NCBI RefSeq assembly: GCF_003641205.1
Contig: NZ_CP032762.1
Coordinates: 2,852,001 to 2,916,000 of the forward strand
Direction of reading: 5' to 3'
From: Rhodococcus sp. P1Y
GTDB lineage: Bacteria > Actinomycetota > Actinomycetes > Mycobacteriales > Mycobacteriaceae
DNA length: 64,000 nt
This document shows positions 37,424-46,988 of the stretch, one piece after another. The position numbers and the translations under genes were made by a program. Position 1 is the stretch's first letter; the number at the start of each line of letters is the position of its first letter. Below the pieces are notes generated by a model. The model saw only the letters and a program-made list of their open reading frames with translations, was not told where the DNA came from and did no database searches.

Positions 37424-38692
37424 GTGACTGTCACCGATTCGGCTTTCGCCAAAAATGTCAGCGCGGTGCGCGACAGGGTGTCGAACGGTCCGAGCGGCAG
37501 TCGTAGGCCCCTCTCTTCTCGCAGGCGGCTCGCGATGCTCGCGTTGTCGATCGGTGGGTTCGGAATCGGAACCACCGAGTTCGCGTCGATGGGTCTTCTT
37601 CCCGACGTTGCGACGACGATGGGAATCTCCGAACCGTCCGCCGGTCACATGATCTCGGCCTACGCACTCGGCGTCGTCGTCGGTGCGCCCGCGATCGCCA
37701 CCCTTGCCGCTCGGGTTCCGCGACGTGTGCTGCTGATCGGACTCATGGTGGCGTTCACCCTCGGAAATCTCGGGACGGTGTTCGCGCCCAGCTTCGGTGA
37801 GCTGGTGGCATCGAGGTTCGTCGCAGGTCTTCCTCACGGTGCGTTTTTCGGCATCGCGGCCCTTGTTGCCGCGCATCTCGCCGAGCCGGGTAAGCGGGCC
37901 AAGGCCGTGGCGATGGTCATGATGGGTCTCTCGGTCGCGAACGTCGTCGGCGTCCCCGCGGCGACGTGGCTGGGCCAGGCGCTCGGCTGGCGCAGTGCAT
38001 TCGCGGTCGTCGCTGTCATCGGCGCGCTGACCGTCACCGCCCTGATCATGTGGATGCCGCGTCTCGACGGCATGCCGACCACCAATCCGATCACCGAACT
38101 CGGCGCTCTGCGACGTGGTCAGGTGTGGATGACGTTGTTCGTCGGCATGGTCGGATTCGGCGGCATGTTCGCCGTCTACACCTACATTGCATCCACTCTC
38201 ACCGATGTTGCCGGGTTGGCCCGTGCGTTCGTACCGGTCGCACTGATGATCTACGGCCTCGGCATGGTTGCAGGCAACTTCGTCGGAGGTTGGCTCGCTG
38301 ATCGGTACCAGTTGCGCGGGACCTTCATCGGCCTTGCGTCGATGGCGGTATTTCTCGCCGTGTTCGTGGTTGCTTCACACAACCCGATCAGCGCGCTCGT
38401 TCTCGTATTTCTGATCGGCGCATCGGGTTCATCGGTCATCCCCGGTTTGCAGACGCGGTTGATGGACGTCGCCGACGATGCCCAGACCCTTGCCGCGTCG
38501 CTCAATCACGCGGCGTTCAATCTGGCGAATGCGATCGGCGCTGCTCTCGGCGGCGCAGTCATTGCCGCGGGATTCGGATACACCGCGCCTGCGGCAGTCG
38601 GTTCGATGCTGGCGGTGGCAGGTCTCGCCGTGCTGGCAACGGCCATGTGGATGCAGCGACGCAGCGACGCCACCGCGCTCAAAGCTTCCTGA
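37424..38692 (+). CDS. MFS transporter, DHA1/AraJ type
   Basis: A 422-residue transporter with 12 predicted membrane helices. The first helix region GGFGIGTTEFASMGLLPDVATTMG and the GAPAIATLAARVPRR loop are typical of DHA1-family drug or sugar efflux proteins such as AraJ/YdhP. About 35 polar residues precede helix 1. GTG 37424 is the start. It is divergent from the metY leader. Substrate unknown. Confidence 0.9.
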   Translation: MTVTDSAFAKNVSAVRDRVSNGPSGSRRPLSSRRRLAMLALSIGGFGIGTTEFASMGLLPDVATTMGISEPSAGHMISAYALGVVVGAPAIATLAARVPRRVLLIGLMVAFTLGNLGTVFAPSFGELVASRFVAGLPHGAFFGIAALVAAHLAEPGKRAKAVAMVMMGLSVANVVGVPAATWLGQALGWRSAFAVVAVIGALTVTALIMWMPRLDGMPTTNPITELGALRRGQVWMTLFVGMVGFGGMFAVYTYIASTLTDVAGLARAFVPVALMIYGLGMVAGNFVGGWLADRYQLRGTFIGLASMAVFLAVFVVASHNPISALVLVFLIGASGSSVIPGLQTRLMDVADDAQTLAASLNHAAFNLANAIGAALGGAVIAAGFGYTAPAAVGSMLAVAGLAVLATAMWMQRRSDATALKAS

Positions 38693-38788
38693 CGCACCTC
38701 GCTGCCTGACGTACTTCGCTGCCTGAGCCCGGTCGAGATCGAGGTTGTGCCGCGAAAGTCTGCGGTTTCGGCGCACAACCTCGATCTC
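38691..38788. repeat. 17-bp tandem duplication plus long palindrome between convergent genes
   Basis: Two 17-bp copies, GACGCACCTCGCTGCCT and GACGTACTTCGCTGCCT (38691-38724), start in the MFS stop. They are followed by arms GAGATCGAGGTTGTGC (38735-38750) and GCACAACCTCGATCTC (38773-38788), perfect over 16 bp, with a centre that also pairs partly (CGAAA/TTTCG). It lies between two convergent genes and may act as a bidirectional terminator. Confidence 0.75.
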
Positions 38789-38802
38789 GGCGCAGGACTC
38801 GG

Positions 38803-39840
38803 TCAGCTCGTGGTCGTCGCCGCGCCCTCGCCGGCAAGTGTGCTCGCGAATGCAGGCACCAGTTGGTCGATGACGTACGGCAGGCTCAGCGGACTGGTGA
38901 AGTAGATCGCGCCGGCCGTGACGGCGTCGGTGAAGACGAGCTTGTTCTCCTTGACCCGTTCGAGGTTCTGGTACACGCGCTCTTGCTCGAGGGCGGTGCG
39001 GTCCTCGGGCTTCTCGGTCCCCCACAAGAGAACGTCGGCCGAGTCGAGCACCGAGAGATTCTCCAGCGGAATGTATGCCTGGCCACTACCGTCGGCCGGC
39101 GCGAAGGCGTCGAGGTCCGATGGAACCACGAAACCGAGGTCGGTCAGGAAGTCGGTGCTGAGGCCGTTCTGGTAGGCGATTGCGTCGCCCTCGTAGATGG
39201 CGTTCTGAAGGAAGATCGCCTTGGTGCCCTCGAACTCCGGGTGTTCCGCCCTGGCGGCGGCGAACTTCTCGTCGATGCCGGCGATGATGTCTTCGATCTC
39301 GTCCGTTTTGCCAACGGCTGCACCGATGTTTCTGGCCTGTTCGTCCCACGGGGAGAAGCTGGCGGACGAGTCGCCCGACTGGGCAATGGTCGGCGCGATC
39401 TCGCTGAGTCTGTCGTAGCTTTCCTGGTCGAGGCCTGCGTTCGTCGCAATGATCAAGTCAGGTTCGAGTCCGACGATCCGCTCGTACTGGAAGCCATCGG
39501 AAATATCGAGGACCTCGGGCTGGGAATCGCCCAACGCCTCCTGCGCCCACGGCCACGTCGCGAAAGGCTGCTCGCCGTACCACTCCGTGACGCCGACGGG
39601 CTTCACGCCGAGTGCAAGCAGAGTGTCCTGTTCGGTGTATCCCACCGAGACGACGCGCGTCGGTTCTGCGTCGACGGTCGTTTCGCCGAACGCATGGTCC
39701 ACGGTGACGGGGAAGGCGCCACCCGAACTGGTGCTTGTGGGTTCCGCCTGGTCGTCGGACGAGCTGGAACACGCGGACATCAGCAAAGCAGCAGCTGTGA
39801 CGGCTGCGCTCAGTTGTAGCAATCGCCGGGATGCAACCAT
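38803..39840 (-). CDS. Iron-siderophore ABC transporter substrate-binding lipoprotein
   Basis: A 345-residue FecB/FepB-class binding protein. MVASRRLLQLSAAVTAAALLMSAC is a lipoprotein signal with Cys24. The two lobes include RVVSVGYTEQDTLLALGVKPVGVTEWYG and YERIVGLEPDLIIATNAGLDQE, typical of the TroA/FecB fold that binds ferric siderophores outside the membrane. ATG 39840 starts the signal peptide. No permease or ATPase genes adjoin it. A probable IdeR box upstream fits iron regulation. Confidence 0.9.
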   Translation of the reverse strand: MVASRRLLQLSAAVTAAALLMSACSSSSDDQAEPTSTSSGGAFPVTVDHAFGETTVDAEPTRVVSVGYTEQDTLLALGVKPVGVTEWYGEQPFATWPWAQEALGDSQPEVLDISDGFQYERIVGLEPDLIIATNAGLDQESYDRLSEIAPTIAQSGDSSASFSPWDEQARNIGAAVGKTDEIEDIIAGIDEKFAAARAEHPEFEGTKAIFLQNAIYEGDAIAYQNGLSTDFLTDLGFVVPSDLDAFAPADGSGQAYIPLENLSVLDSADVLLWGTEKPEDRTALEQERVYQNLERVKENKLVFTDAVTAGAIYFTSPLSLPYVIDQLVPAFASTLAGEGAATTTS

Positions 39841-39891
39841 GGATACGCCTTTCGGGGGGATACGACAGAGAGCAATGTCTCCGGTTTGCGG

Positions 39892-39910
39892 TAAGGGTAG
39901 CCGATCCTCA
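39892..39910. promoter_or_regulatory. Probable IdeR (DtxR-type) iron box
   Basis: TAAGGGTAGCCGATCCTCA agrees with the mycobacterial IdeR consensus TTAGGTTAGGCTAACCTAA at about 14 of 19 positions (allowing G or C at the centre). It lies 51 bp before the siderophore-binding lipoprotein gene, a position suited to iron-dependent repression. Confidence 0.6.
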
Positions 39911-39940
39911 CTAGCGAACACTTGGTTCCCGCTGACGGAG

Positions 39941-39997
39941 TGCGTTCGTGCGCCCCCGATCGGGTACGCGCGAACGCAATCGGGTAGCGCGAACACA
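39941..39997. repeat. Inverted and tandem short repeats upstream of the response regulator
   Basis: TGCGTTCG (39941-39948) and CGAACGCA (39971-39978) form a perfect 8-bp dyad extended by GCG/CGC. The right half is then repeated in tandem: ATCGGGTACGCGCGAACGCA (39959-39978) followed by ATCGGGTAGCGCGAACACA (39979-39997). The role is unknown. It lies within the divergent gap between the siderophore-binding gene and the OmpR-type regulator. Confidence 0.6.
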
Positions 39998-40093
39998 TTC
40001 GTTCCTGGCGGTGAACCGCCCCATCCGCGATCTTCACCGAACCTCCACATTTCCTGGCCGTCTCCTCCACGACAGCCCTCTAGGGTCGAATAC

Positions 40094-40768
40094 ATGAACC
40101 GCACCGTCCTGGTCGTCGACGACGAGCCGACCATCTCCGGAGCACTTGCCGCGCGGCTGCGCGGCGAGGGTTTCGACGTCGTAGAGGCCGCGGATGGACC
40201 GAAGGCGGTGCAGTTGTGCGCGCGGGTCCGACCCGACGTGGTCGTACTCGACGTCATGCTCCCGGGTTTCGACGGTCTCGAGGTCTGCCGCAGGATTCAG
40301 GCAGACCGGCCCGTTCCGGTATTGATGCTGACGGCGAAGTCCGACGAGACGGACATGCTCGTGGGCCTCGGAGTCGGGGCCGACGACTACCTTTCCAAAC
40401 CGTTCAGCATGCGCGAGGTAGTCGCCCGAGTGCATGCGCTGATCCGGCGGGCGGAACGAAACGTCTCGAACGAGTCGCCCATCATCACCCTCGGTCCGAT
40501 TCGGATCGATCATCACGCTCGGCGTGTATCGGGTCCGGGTGGTGAAATACACCTGACACGTACCGAATTCGACATTCTGTCGTATCTTTCCTCCCGCCCC
40601 GGTGCGGCAATCGCCCGCGACACGCTTCTGGCGGAGTTGTGGGGCTGGGAGGACTCGGCGAGCAGTCGTACTGTCGACAGCCACGTGAAAGCGTTGCGCC
40701 GCAAGATCGGCGGCGAGATGATCCGAACCGTCCACGGCGTCGGATACGCGATGGACGTACCGCGATGA
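40094..40768 (+). CDS. OmpR-family response regulator
   Basis: A 224-residue regulator. The receiver (VLVVDDEPTISGALAARL, Asp53 in VVVLDVMLPGFDG, KPFSMRE lysine) is followed by a winged-helix DNA-binding domain (HLTRTEFDILSYLSSRPGAAIARDTLLAELWGW, then SRTVDSHVKALRRKIGG and TVHGVGYAM). ATG 40094 begins exactly at the receiver domain. ATGA overlap joins it to the kinase gene. Confidence 0.94.
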   Translation: MNRTVLVVDDEPTISGALAARLRGEGFDVVEAADGPKAVQLCARVRPDVVVLDVMLPGFDGLEVCRRIQADRPVPVLMLTAKSDETDMLVGLGVGADDYLSKPFSMREVVARVHALIRRAERNVSNESPIITLGPIRIDHHARRVSGPGGEIHLTRTEFDILSYLSSRPGAAIARDTLLAELWGWEDSASSRTVDSHVKALRRKIGGEMIRTVHGVGYAMDVPR

Positions 40769-41751
40769 CCGTCGGCGAGATGGTACGGAGGTTACCTCGC
40801 CCGCTCGATCGGTTGCGGTCGTTCAAGCTGAAGGTGTCGCTGATAGTCGGGATCGTTCTCGTCGTCGCCAGCATCGTGTTCTGGTTCGGTGCCGGCTGGC
40901 AGTTCAGGTATGCACTGCTCGCGGCACTCGTCATGTCCTTGGCGGCGACACAGGTACTGGCGCACGGCATGACCTCCCCGCTGCGTGAAATGACCGCGGC
41001 AGCGAAGTCGATGGCTGCCGGCGACTACTCGACTCGTGTGCGTGCTTCCTCGCGGGACGAGGTCGGACAGTTGGCCGAAGCATTCAACGTCATGTCCAGT
41101 GATCTCGAAGAGGCGGACACCTACCGCCGAGAACTGATCGGAAATGTCTCTCACGAACTGAAGACACCTATCGCAGCCTTGCGTGCAGTCCTCGAGAACA
41201 TCGTGGACGGAATCACCGAACCCGACGAGACGACACTCGCTCTCGCGTTGCGGCAGACCGAGAAGCTCGGCGATCTGGTAACCGAACTCCTCGATCTGTC
41301 CAGGCTCGAAGGTGGAGTGCTTCCGCTGCGTCCCGAACGGTTCTCGGTGGCCGAGTTTCTCGACTCCGTGGCCTGCGAGTACGACGGTGTGCGCGTTCGA
41401 GTCGAGCCGCCGAGCCTCGAACTGTCCGCCGACCTGCCGAGGCTCACTCAGATCGTCACCAATCTCGTCGCCAACGCGGTGCGGCACGCGCCCGCAGGAA
41501 CCGACGTGACCGTGTCCGCTTGCGCGGTTGTCGACGGTGTATGGCTGGACGTCGTCGACGCCGGTCCGGGAATACCTCCGGGGGAGCGCCTTTCGGTGTT
41601 CGATCGATTCACCCGGGGAGGTGCGACCGACGGAGGTACCGGCTTGGGGCTGGCCATCGCCAAGTGGGCTACCGAGTTGCACGGCGGCAGCATCGAAGTA
41701 CTCGACCGATCGCCTGGCTGCCACATCAGAGTCCGAATCCCTCACTCGTAA
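40765..41751 (+). CDS. HAMP-domain sensor histidine kinase
   Basis: A 328-residue kinase with two close N-terminal membrane helices (about 22-42 and 47-68) and almost no external domain. A HAMP domain (SPLREMTAAAKSMAAGDYSTRVRASSRDEV) and HisKA box (LIGNVSHELKTPIAALRAVLEN, His130) follow. The ATPase domain has N box QIVTNLVANAVRHAP, VVDAGPGIP and GTGLGLAIAKW. The lack of a sensor loop suggests membrane or cytoplasmic sensing. It pairs with the OmpR-type regulator upstream. Confidence 0.94.
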   Translation: MTVGEMVRRLPRPLDRLRSFKLKVSLIVGIVLVVASIVFWFGAGWQFRYALLAALVMSLAATQVLAHGMTSPLREMTAAAKSMAAGDYSTRVRASSRDEVGQLAEAFNVMSSDLEEADTYRRELIGNVSHELKTPIAALRAVLENIVDGITEPDETTLALALRQTEKLGDLVTELLDLSRLEGGVLPLRPERFSVAEFLDSVACEYDGVRVRVEPPSLELSADLPRLTQIVTNLVANAVRHAPAGTDVTVSACAVVDGVWLDVVDAGPGIPPGERLSVFDRFTRGGATDGGTGLGLAIAKWATELHGGSIEVLDRSPGCHIRVRIPHS

Positions 41752-41826
41752 AACCCGCTTCCCGAACGGCGCACGTACCTCGTGACGCCGGCCACTGCCA
41801 TGCCCGAAAAACGAAAGAGGTTCCAG

Positions 41827-43311
41827 ATGAGCGTCACCACGCAGGTCCCGCAAGTACCGTCGGAAAGTCAAGGGAAACAACGACGATGGTCCCCATGGCC
41901 GTCCAGGGTCTGGCCGGTACTGCGCTACGCGGCCGCCCCCGGTCGAGCACTGATTACCGCCGCCGTGGCGGGCGGGATCGGCGCGATCATGCTGGGGGAG
42001 AGGGGTATCGGCTATCCGATCACGGCCGCCGCGGTGCTCGTGGCCATCGTGTGTTCGGGGCGTCGACGACCGTCCCCGTGGGATGTCGCGGGGGCTGCCG
42101 CCATTCTGGCTCTGACATCGGTCGCAGTGTTCCGTTCGTCGGATTGGCTGGTGACGATGTGCGTGTGGGCAGCTGTCGCGGTCTCCGGTGCCGTGCTCTC
42201 GAGGTCCTGGACGTGGCGCGGAACATTCCTCGGGGCGCTCACCCCGGTGTTGTTGCCGGTCAGGACGATGCGGTGGGCATCCCGCGGGGTGCGTCGTCTC
42301 GACACCGGGCGCATCGATCCGGCAAGAATTGTCGTAGTAACCGTCGTGACCGGCGTGGTCGTGGTCGTCTTCTCGGCGTTGTTCGCCGCCGCCGATCCGA
42401 CCTTCGAGAGAATGCTCGATGCTGTGGTGCCGCAGTGGGATCCGTCAGCAGCCGCCGGAAGAGTCGCGCTGTTCCTACTGGTGGCCGGTGGGGCACTTGC
42501 GGCGTCGTATCTGTTCACACATCGGCCGCGATTCGACCGAATTGCGCACCCGTCGCCCTCGACCGTTTCGAGATGGGAGTGGATCGTTCCCGCGGCGTCG
42601 CTCGTGATCTTGTTCGCGGTGTTCGTCGCTGTCCAGATCACGACGCTGTTCGGTGGACAGGCCCATGTCCGGGTGACCGACGGTTTGACCAACGCGGAGT
42701 ATGCGCGCCAGGGATTCTGGCAACTGCTGGCGGTCACAGCATTGACGTTGCTCGTCATTGCCGTCGTTGTCAGGAAAGCGCCGCGTGAATCGGTGGGGGA
42801 CCGAGCTGCCCTCCGCTCTGTGCTCGGCGTGCTGTGTGTCCTCTCGCTCGTCGTCGTCGCTTCCGCCCTGCATCGAATGTCGCTGTACGAACAGCAGTAC
42901 GGATATACGACGCTGAGGCTCTTCGTCACCTCGGTCGAGTGGTGGCTGGGTTCGGTATTCGTGCTCGTCATGGTCTCGGGGGTACGGATGTCGGCTCGTT
43001 GGCTTCCCCGGGCGGTCGGCGTAGGCGCGGCTCTGACCGTGCTCGGCCTCGCAGTCATCAACCCGGACGCGTACGTCGCGGGCCACAACGTCGACCGATT
43101 CGCATCCACGGGCAAGATCGACACGCAGTACCTTTCAGGACTGTCGACCGACGCAGTCCCCGAACTCGATCGCCTTCCCGAGCCGTACCGGAGTTGCGTG
43201 CTTCCGGCAGCGGACACGTCGAGGGGGTGGCGTGGATGGAACCTCGCCGACGCGAATGCGGACCGAATTCGTGAGAGTGATCCGGTGCTCGCGTGCACAT
43301 CGACCCCGTGA
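41827..43311 (+). CDS. DUF4173/DUF4153-type polytopic membrane protein
   Basis: A 494-residue protein with about ten to twelve hydrophobic helices and the segment FVAVQITTLFGG...VTDGLTNAEYARQGFWQLLAVTALTLLV typical of DUF4173-type proteins. A soluble C-terminal tail of about 80 residues follows (ELDRLPEPYRSCVLPAADTSRGWRGWNLADANADRIRESDP), probably outside. ATG 41827 is preferred, with AGAGG upstream; an in-frame GTG lies at 41782. Function unknown. It follows the kinase gene in the same direction and could belong to its regulon. Confidence 0.8.
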   Translation: MSVTTQVPQVPSESQGKQRRWSPWPSRVWPVLRYAAAPGRALITAAVAGGIGAIMLGERGIGYPITAAAVLVAIVCSGRRRPSPWDVAGAAAILALTSVAVFRSSDWLVTMCVWAAVAVSGAVLSRSWTWRGTFLGALTPVLLPVRTMRWASRGVRRLDTGRIDPARIVVVTVVTGVVVVVFSALFAAADPTFERMLDAVVPQWDPSAAAGRVALFLLVAGGALAASYLFTHRPRFDRIAHPSPSTVSRWEWIVPAASLVILFAVFVAVQITTLFGGQAHVRVTDGLTNAEYARQGFWQLLAVTALTLLVIAVVVRKAPRESVGDRAALRSVLGVLCVLSLVVVASALHRMSLYEQQYGYTTLRLFVTSVEWWLGSVFVLVMVSGVRMSARWLPRAVGVGAALTVLGLAVINPDAYVAGHNVDRFASTGKIDTQYLSGLSTDAVPELDRLPEPYRSCVLPAADTSRGWRGWNLADANADRIRESDPVLACTSTP

Positions 43312-43358
43312 CGCGATAAGGTGGCGCCGACAGCTCAGGAGCAGAAGGAGGTAAAGCC

Positions 43359-43649
43359 ATGCGACACATAGGTCTGGTCGCAACGTGTCTGGTTCTCCTC
43401 CTGATGCTTGCCACACTCCCTGACTCCGCAATTGCGTCGGTCGCCTTCGGCCTGGTTCTCAGCGCTGTCGTCGTCACGGCCCAGATCGTCGGAGGTCGGA
43501 CACACCTGTTGAGTGTGGTGTTCGGAAACGGGCACGGTCCAGGTGATCAGCAGCGCCGTCTCCGCGGCTCGTTCCGTCGGCAGCAGCGTCCCGACGAGGC
43601 AGGCCGACCTATGCCGCGCGCACCGGGCGTCCTGGCGGGGGCGCTCTGA
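43359..43649 (+). CDS. Small membrane protein with conserved Arg-rich tail (DUF6412-like), copy 1
   Basis: A 96-residue protein. Residues 5-45 are hydrophobic (GLVATCLVLLLMLATLPDSAIASVAFGLVLSAVVVTAQIV). The tail QRRLRGSFRRQQRPDEAGRPMPRAPG is shared with the next gene. A strong AGAAGGAGG precedes ATG 43359. Together with copy 2 it stands just before a YidC paralogue, so it is probably an accessory of that insertase. Family name from memory. Confidence 0.8.
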   Translation: MRHIGLVATCLVLLLMLATLPDSAIASVAFGLVLSAVVVTAQIVGGRTHLLSVVFGNGHGPGDQQRRLRGSFRRQQRPDEAGRPMPRAPGVLAGAL

Positions 43650-43711
43650 CGTTTTTGCATGAGCTCCCTCGGACCGGTCCCTGACAGTCCGATTTTCATC
43701 CGGGAGCTCGC

Positions 43712-44032
43712 ATGCTTCGTCTTCGGTTTCCGCGTAGCGGCTACATGCCGCTCGCAGCTCTCTCTGCTCTTGCACTTCTCCTGCTGGTCGTCGTGGACGA
43801 TCAGTCCGGTCTGCACGTTGCCCTGATGGGCATTGCCGTCGCGGCACTCGTTGCGGTCGGCGCCTGCGAGTCTGCGGTGATCCTGCCGCGCAACGATGTC
43901 CGCGGACATCGTCCAGCAGAGGAACGACGCCTCCGGGGCGACTTCCGTCGCCAACACCGTCCCGATTCACCGGGACGCCCCATGCCGAGAGCACCGGGAG
44001 AAGGACTTCCGGCCAGTCATTCTGCGCCCTGA
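43712..44032 (+). CDS. Small membrane protein with conserved Arg-rich tail (DUF6412-like), copy 2
   Basis: A 106-residue paralogue of the preceding gene. It has two hydrophobic segments (about 12-28 and 34-55) and the tail ERRLRGDFRRQHRPDSPGRPMPRAPG, nearly identical to that of copy 1 while the membrane part differs. Such unequal conservation suggests the tail has the shared binding role. It starts at ATG 43712 behind a GGGAG and lies 63 bp before the YidC paralogue. Confidence 0.8.
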   Translation: MLRLRFPRSGYMPLAALSALALLLLVVVDDQSGLHVALMGIAVAALVAVGACESAVILPRNDVRGHRPAEERRLRGDFRRQHRPDSPGRPMPRAPGEGLPASHSAP

Positions 44033-44095
44033 ACAAGGCGCAGAAGGACAGGTCGAAACGTCCATCGACCGTCACTCTCGAAGAGGTGCACTCTC

Positions 44096-44998
44096 ATGCT
44101 CGACTTCATCTACTACCCCGTGTCCGGAATTCTGTGGGTCTGGCACACCGTGTTCGGTTCGGTTCTAGGCCCGGACAGCGGCCTCACGTGGGCCTTGGCC
44201 GTCGTGTTCCTGGTGTTCACTCTCCGGCTCGTCCTGTACAAACCGTTCGTCAAGCAACTACGAACACAACTGACGATGAAAAAACTGCAACCCGAGATCA
44301 AGGCCTTGCAGAAGAAGTACAAGGGTGACCGGGCTGCCCAAGCTGCCGCGATCCAGAAACTGCAGAAGGCCCATGGATTCAACCCTCTGCTCGGATGCCT
44401 TCCGCTGCTGGCTCAGGCACCGGTGTTCATCGGACTACTTCACGTCCTCCGATCGTTCAATCGCACTGGCACCGGGTTCGGGCAGCTCGGAATGTCTCCG
44501 CAGGAGAACGCGAACACCGCGAATTACTTCTTCAGCGCGGCCGACGTGCAGTCCTTCCTGGATGCACGGCTGTTCGGTGCGCCGATCTCGGCTGCCATCA
44601 ACAGCTCTCGCGCAACCTTGGAAGCGTTTGCGCCCTTCGGTGGGGTCCCGACGGTGATGACCATCGCCCTCGTCGCCGTTCCATTGATGGTGCTGGCCAG
44701 TGTTGCAACGCATTTCAATTCACGGGCTTCGATTGCCAGACAGGACGATGCGGCTCGCGCCAATCCGCAGACTGCCATGATGAACCGATTGTTGCTGTGG
44801 GTGTTTCCCGCAGGCGTTCTCGTCGGCGGCCCGGTGCTGCCGATCGCGGTACTGCTGTACTGGGTCGCGAACAACGCATGGACGTACGGTCAACAGCATC
44901 TGGTGTACCGGCGGCTCGACGTCGAGGACGCGTCCGCGCCTGTTCCCGAGGTGCGCGCAGTCGCACCCAAGCCCGGAGCGAAGCCGCGACGACGCTGA
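44096..44998 (+). CDS. YidC/Oxa1 family membrane protein insertase (second-type paralogue)
   Basis: A 300-residue insertase of the short Oxa1/YidC2 type. The first helix is [19 protein letters not shown], followed by a charged cytoplasmic loop ([33 protein letters not shown]) and core helices including [23 protein letters not shown] and [36 protein letters not shown] basic tail [10 protein letters not shown] closes it. The main yidC normally sits beside rnpA and rpmH near oriC, so this is presumably an extra copy. The two small DUF6412-like genes upstream are its likely partners. Confidence 0.9.
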   Translation: MLDFIYYPVSGILWVWHTVFGSVLGPDSGLTWALAVVFLVFTLRLVLYKPFVKQLRTQLTMKKLQPEIKALQKKYKGDRAAQAAAIQKLQKAHGFNPLLGCLPLLAQAPVFIGLLHVLRSFNRTGTGFGQLGMSPQENANTANYFFSAADVQSFLDARLFGAPISAAINSSRATLEAFAPFGGVPTVMTIALVAVPLMVLASVATHFNSRASIARQDDAARANPQTAMMNRLLLWVFPAGVLVGGPVLPIAVLLYWVANNAWTYGQQHLVYRRLDVEDASAPVPEVRAVAPKPGAKPRRR

Positions 44999-45040
44999 CG
45001 AATTCCTCCGCTGTCGGTCCCGTCGGCTACCGTTTCCGGC

Positions 45041-45853
45041 GTGCCTAATCCATTCGTTGTGTCCACAGTCAATGTCAACGGAGTCCGTGCTGCCGCCAGG
45101 AAAGGCATGCTGCCCTGGTTGGAGGCAACCGATGCCGACGTCATCTGTCTGCAGGAAACGCGCGCCAACGATGGCGAATTGACCAAGGCGCTCGCGCCTG
45201 CGCTGGACGCGGGATGGCACCTGGCGTCGGCGGAGCCGTCAGCCAAGGGGAGAAACGGCGTTGCGGTGCTCTCCCGCACGGCACCCGATGCCGTGCGGGT
45301 CGGCATCGGCGCCAAGGAATTCGTCGAGTCGGGCCGCTACATCGAGGCCGATTTCGGGGATGTGACGGTCGCCAGTCTGTATCTACCGTCGGGAGAGGTA
45401 GGCACCGAGCGGCAGGACGAGAAGGAGAGGTTCATGGCGGCGTTCGCCAAGTACCTCGCCAAGATCGCCAAGGCGGCCAAGGCGGCCGATCGCGACGTCG
45501 TCGTCTGCGGCGATTGGAACATCGCGCACACCGAGAACGACCTCAAGGCATGGAAGACCAATCGCAAGAACTCCGGCTTCCTTCCGGAAGAACGCGAGTG
45601 GGTAGCGGCGCTTCTGGCCGAGAATGCACCGTGGACGGATGTCGTGCGGGCGTTGCACCCGGACGTGGAGGGCCCGTACAGCTGGTGGTCGTACCGAGGA
45701 AAGGCGTTCGACAACGACGCAGGCTGGCGCATCGACTACCAGTTCGCGACGCCCACGCTCGCCGAACGTGCCAAGGAGGCCGTCACCGAGCGGGCGGAGG
45801 CCTACGACCAACGCTGGTCCGACCATGCTCCGGTGACGGTCCGTTACCGCTAG
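45041..45853 (+). CDS. xth: Exodeoxyribonuclease III (AP endonuclease)
   Basis: A 270-residue ExoIII-family enzyme that cuts DNA at abasic sites and removes 3' blocks in base excision repair. Motifs are STVNVNGVRAAARKG, DVICLQETRAND (catalytic Glu), VVCGDWNIAHTENDLKAWK, GWRIDYQFATP and WSDHAPVTVRY, all catalytic residues present. GTG 45041 is the start. trpS follows 18 bp downstream. Confidence 0.95.
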   Translation: MPNPFVVSTVNVNGVRAAARKGMLPWLEATDADVICLQETRANDGELTKALAPALDAGWHLASAEPSAKGRNGVAVLSRTAPDAVRVGIGAKEFVESGRYIEADFGDVTVASLYLPSGEVGTERQDEKERFMAAFAKYLAKIAKAAKAADRDVVVCGDWNIAHTENDLKAWKTNRKNSGFLPEEREWVAALLAENAPWTDVVRALHPDVEGPYSWWSYRGKAFDNDAGWRIDYQFATPTLAERAKEAVTERAEAYDQRWSDHAPVTVRYR

Positions 45854-46936
<1,083 letters not shown>

Positions 46937-46988
46937 ACCGCGCACTCACCGGCAGTGGGGGGACTGACGGAGAGCCTACTTCGAGAGG

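Noticed and set aside
38863..39819. 318-codon open frame antisense to the siderophore-binding lipoprotein gene
   Set aside because: Shadow of a clear lipoprotein gene with signal peptide and FecB fold.
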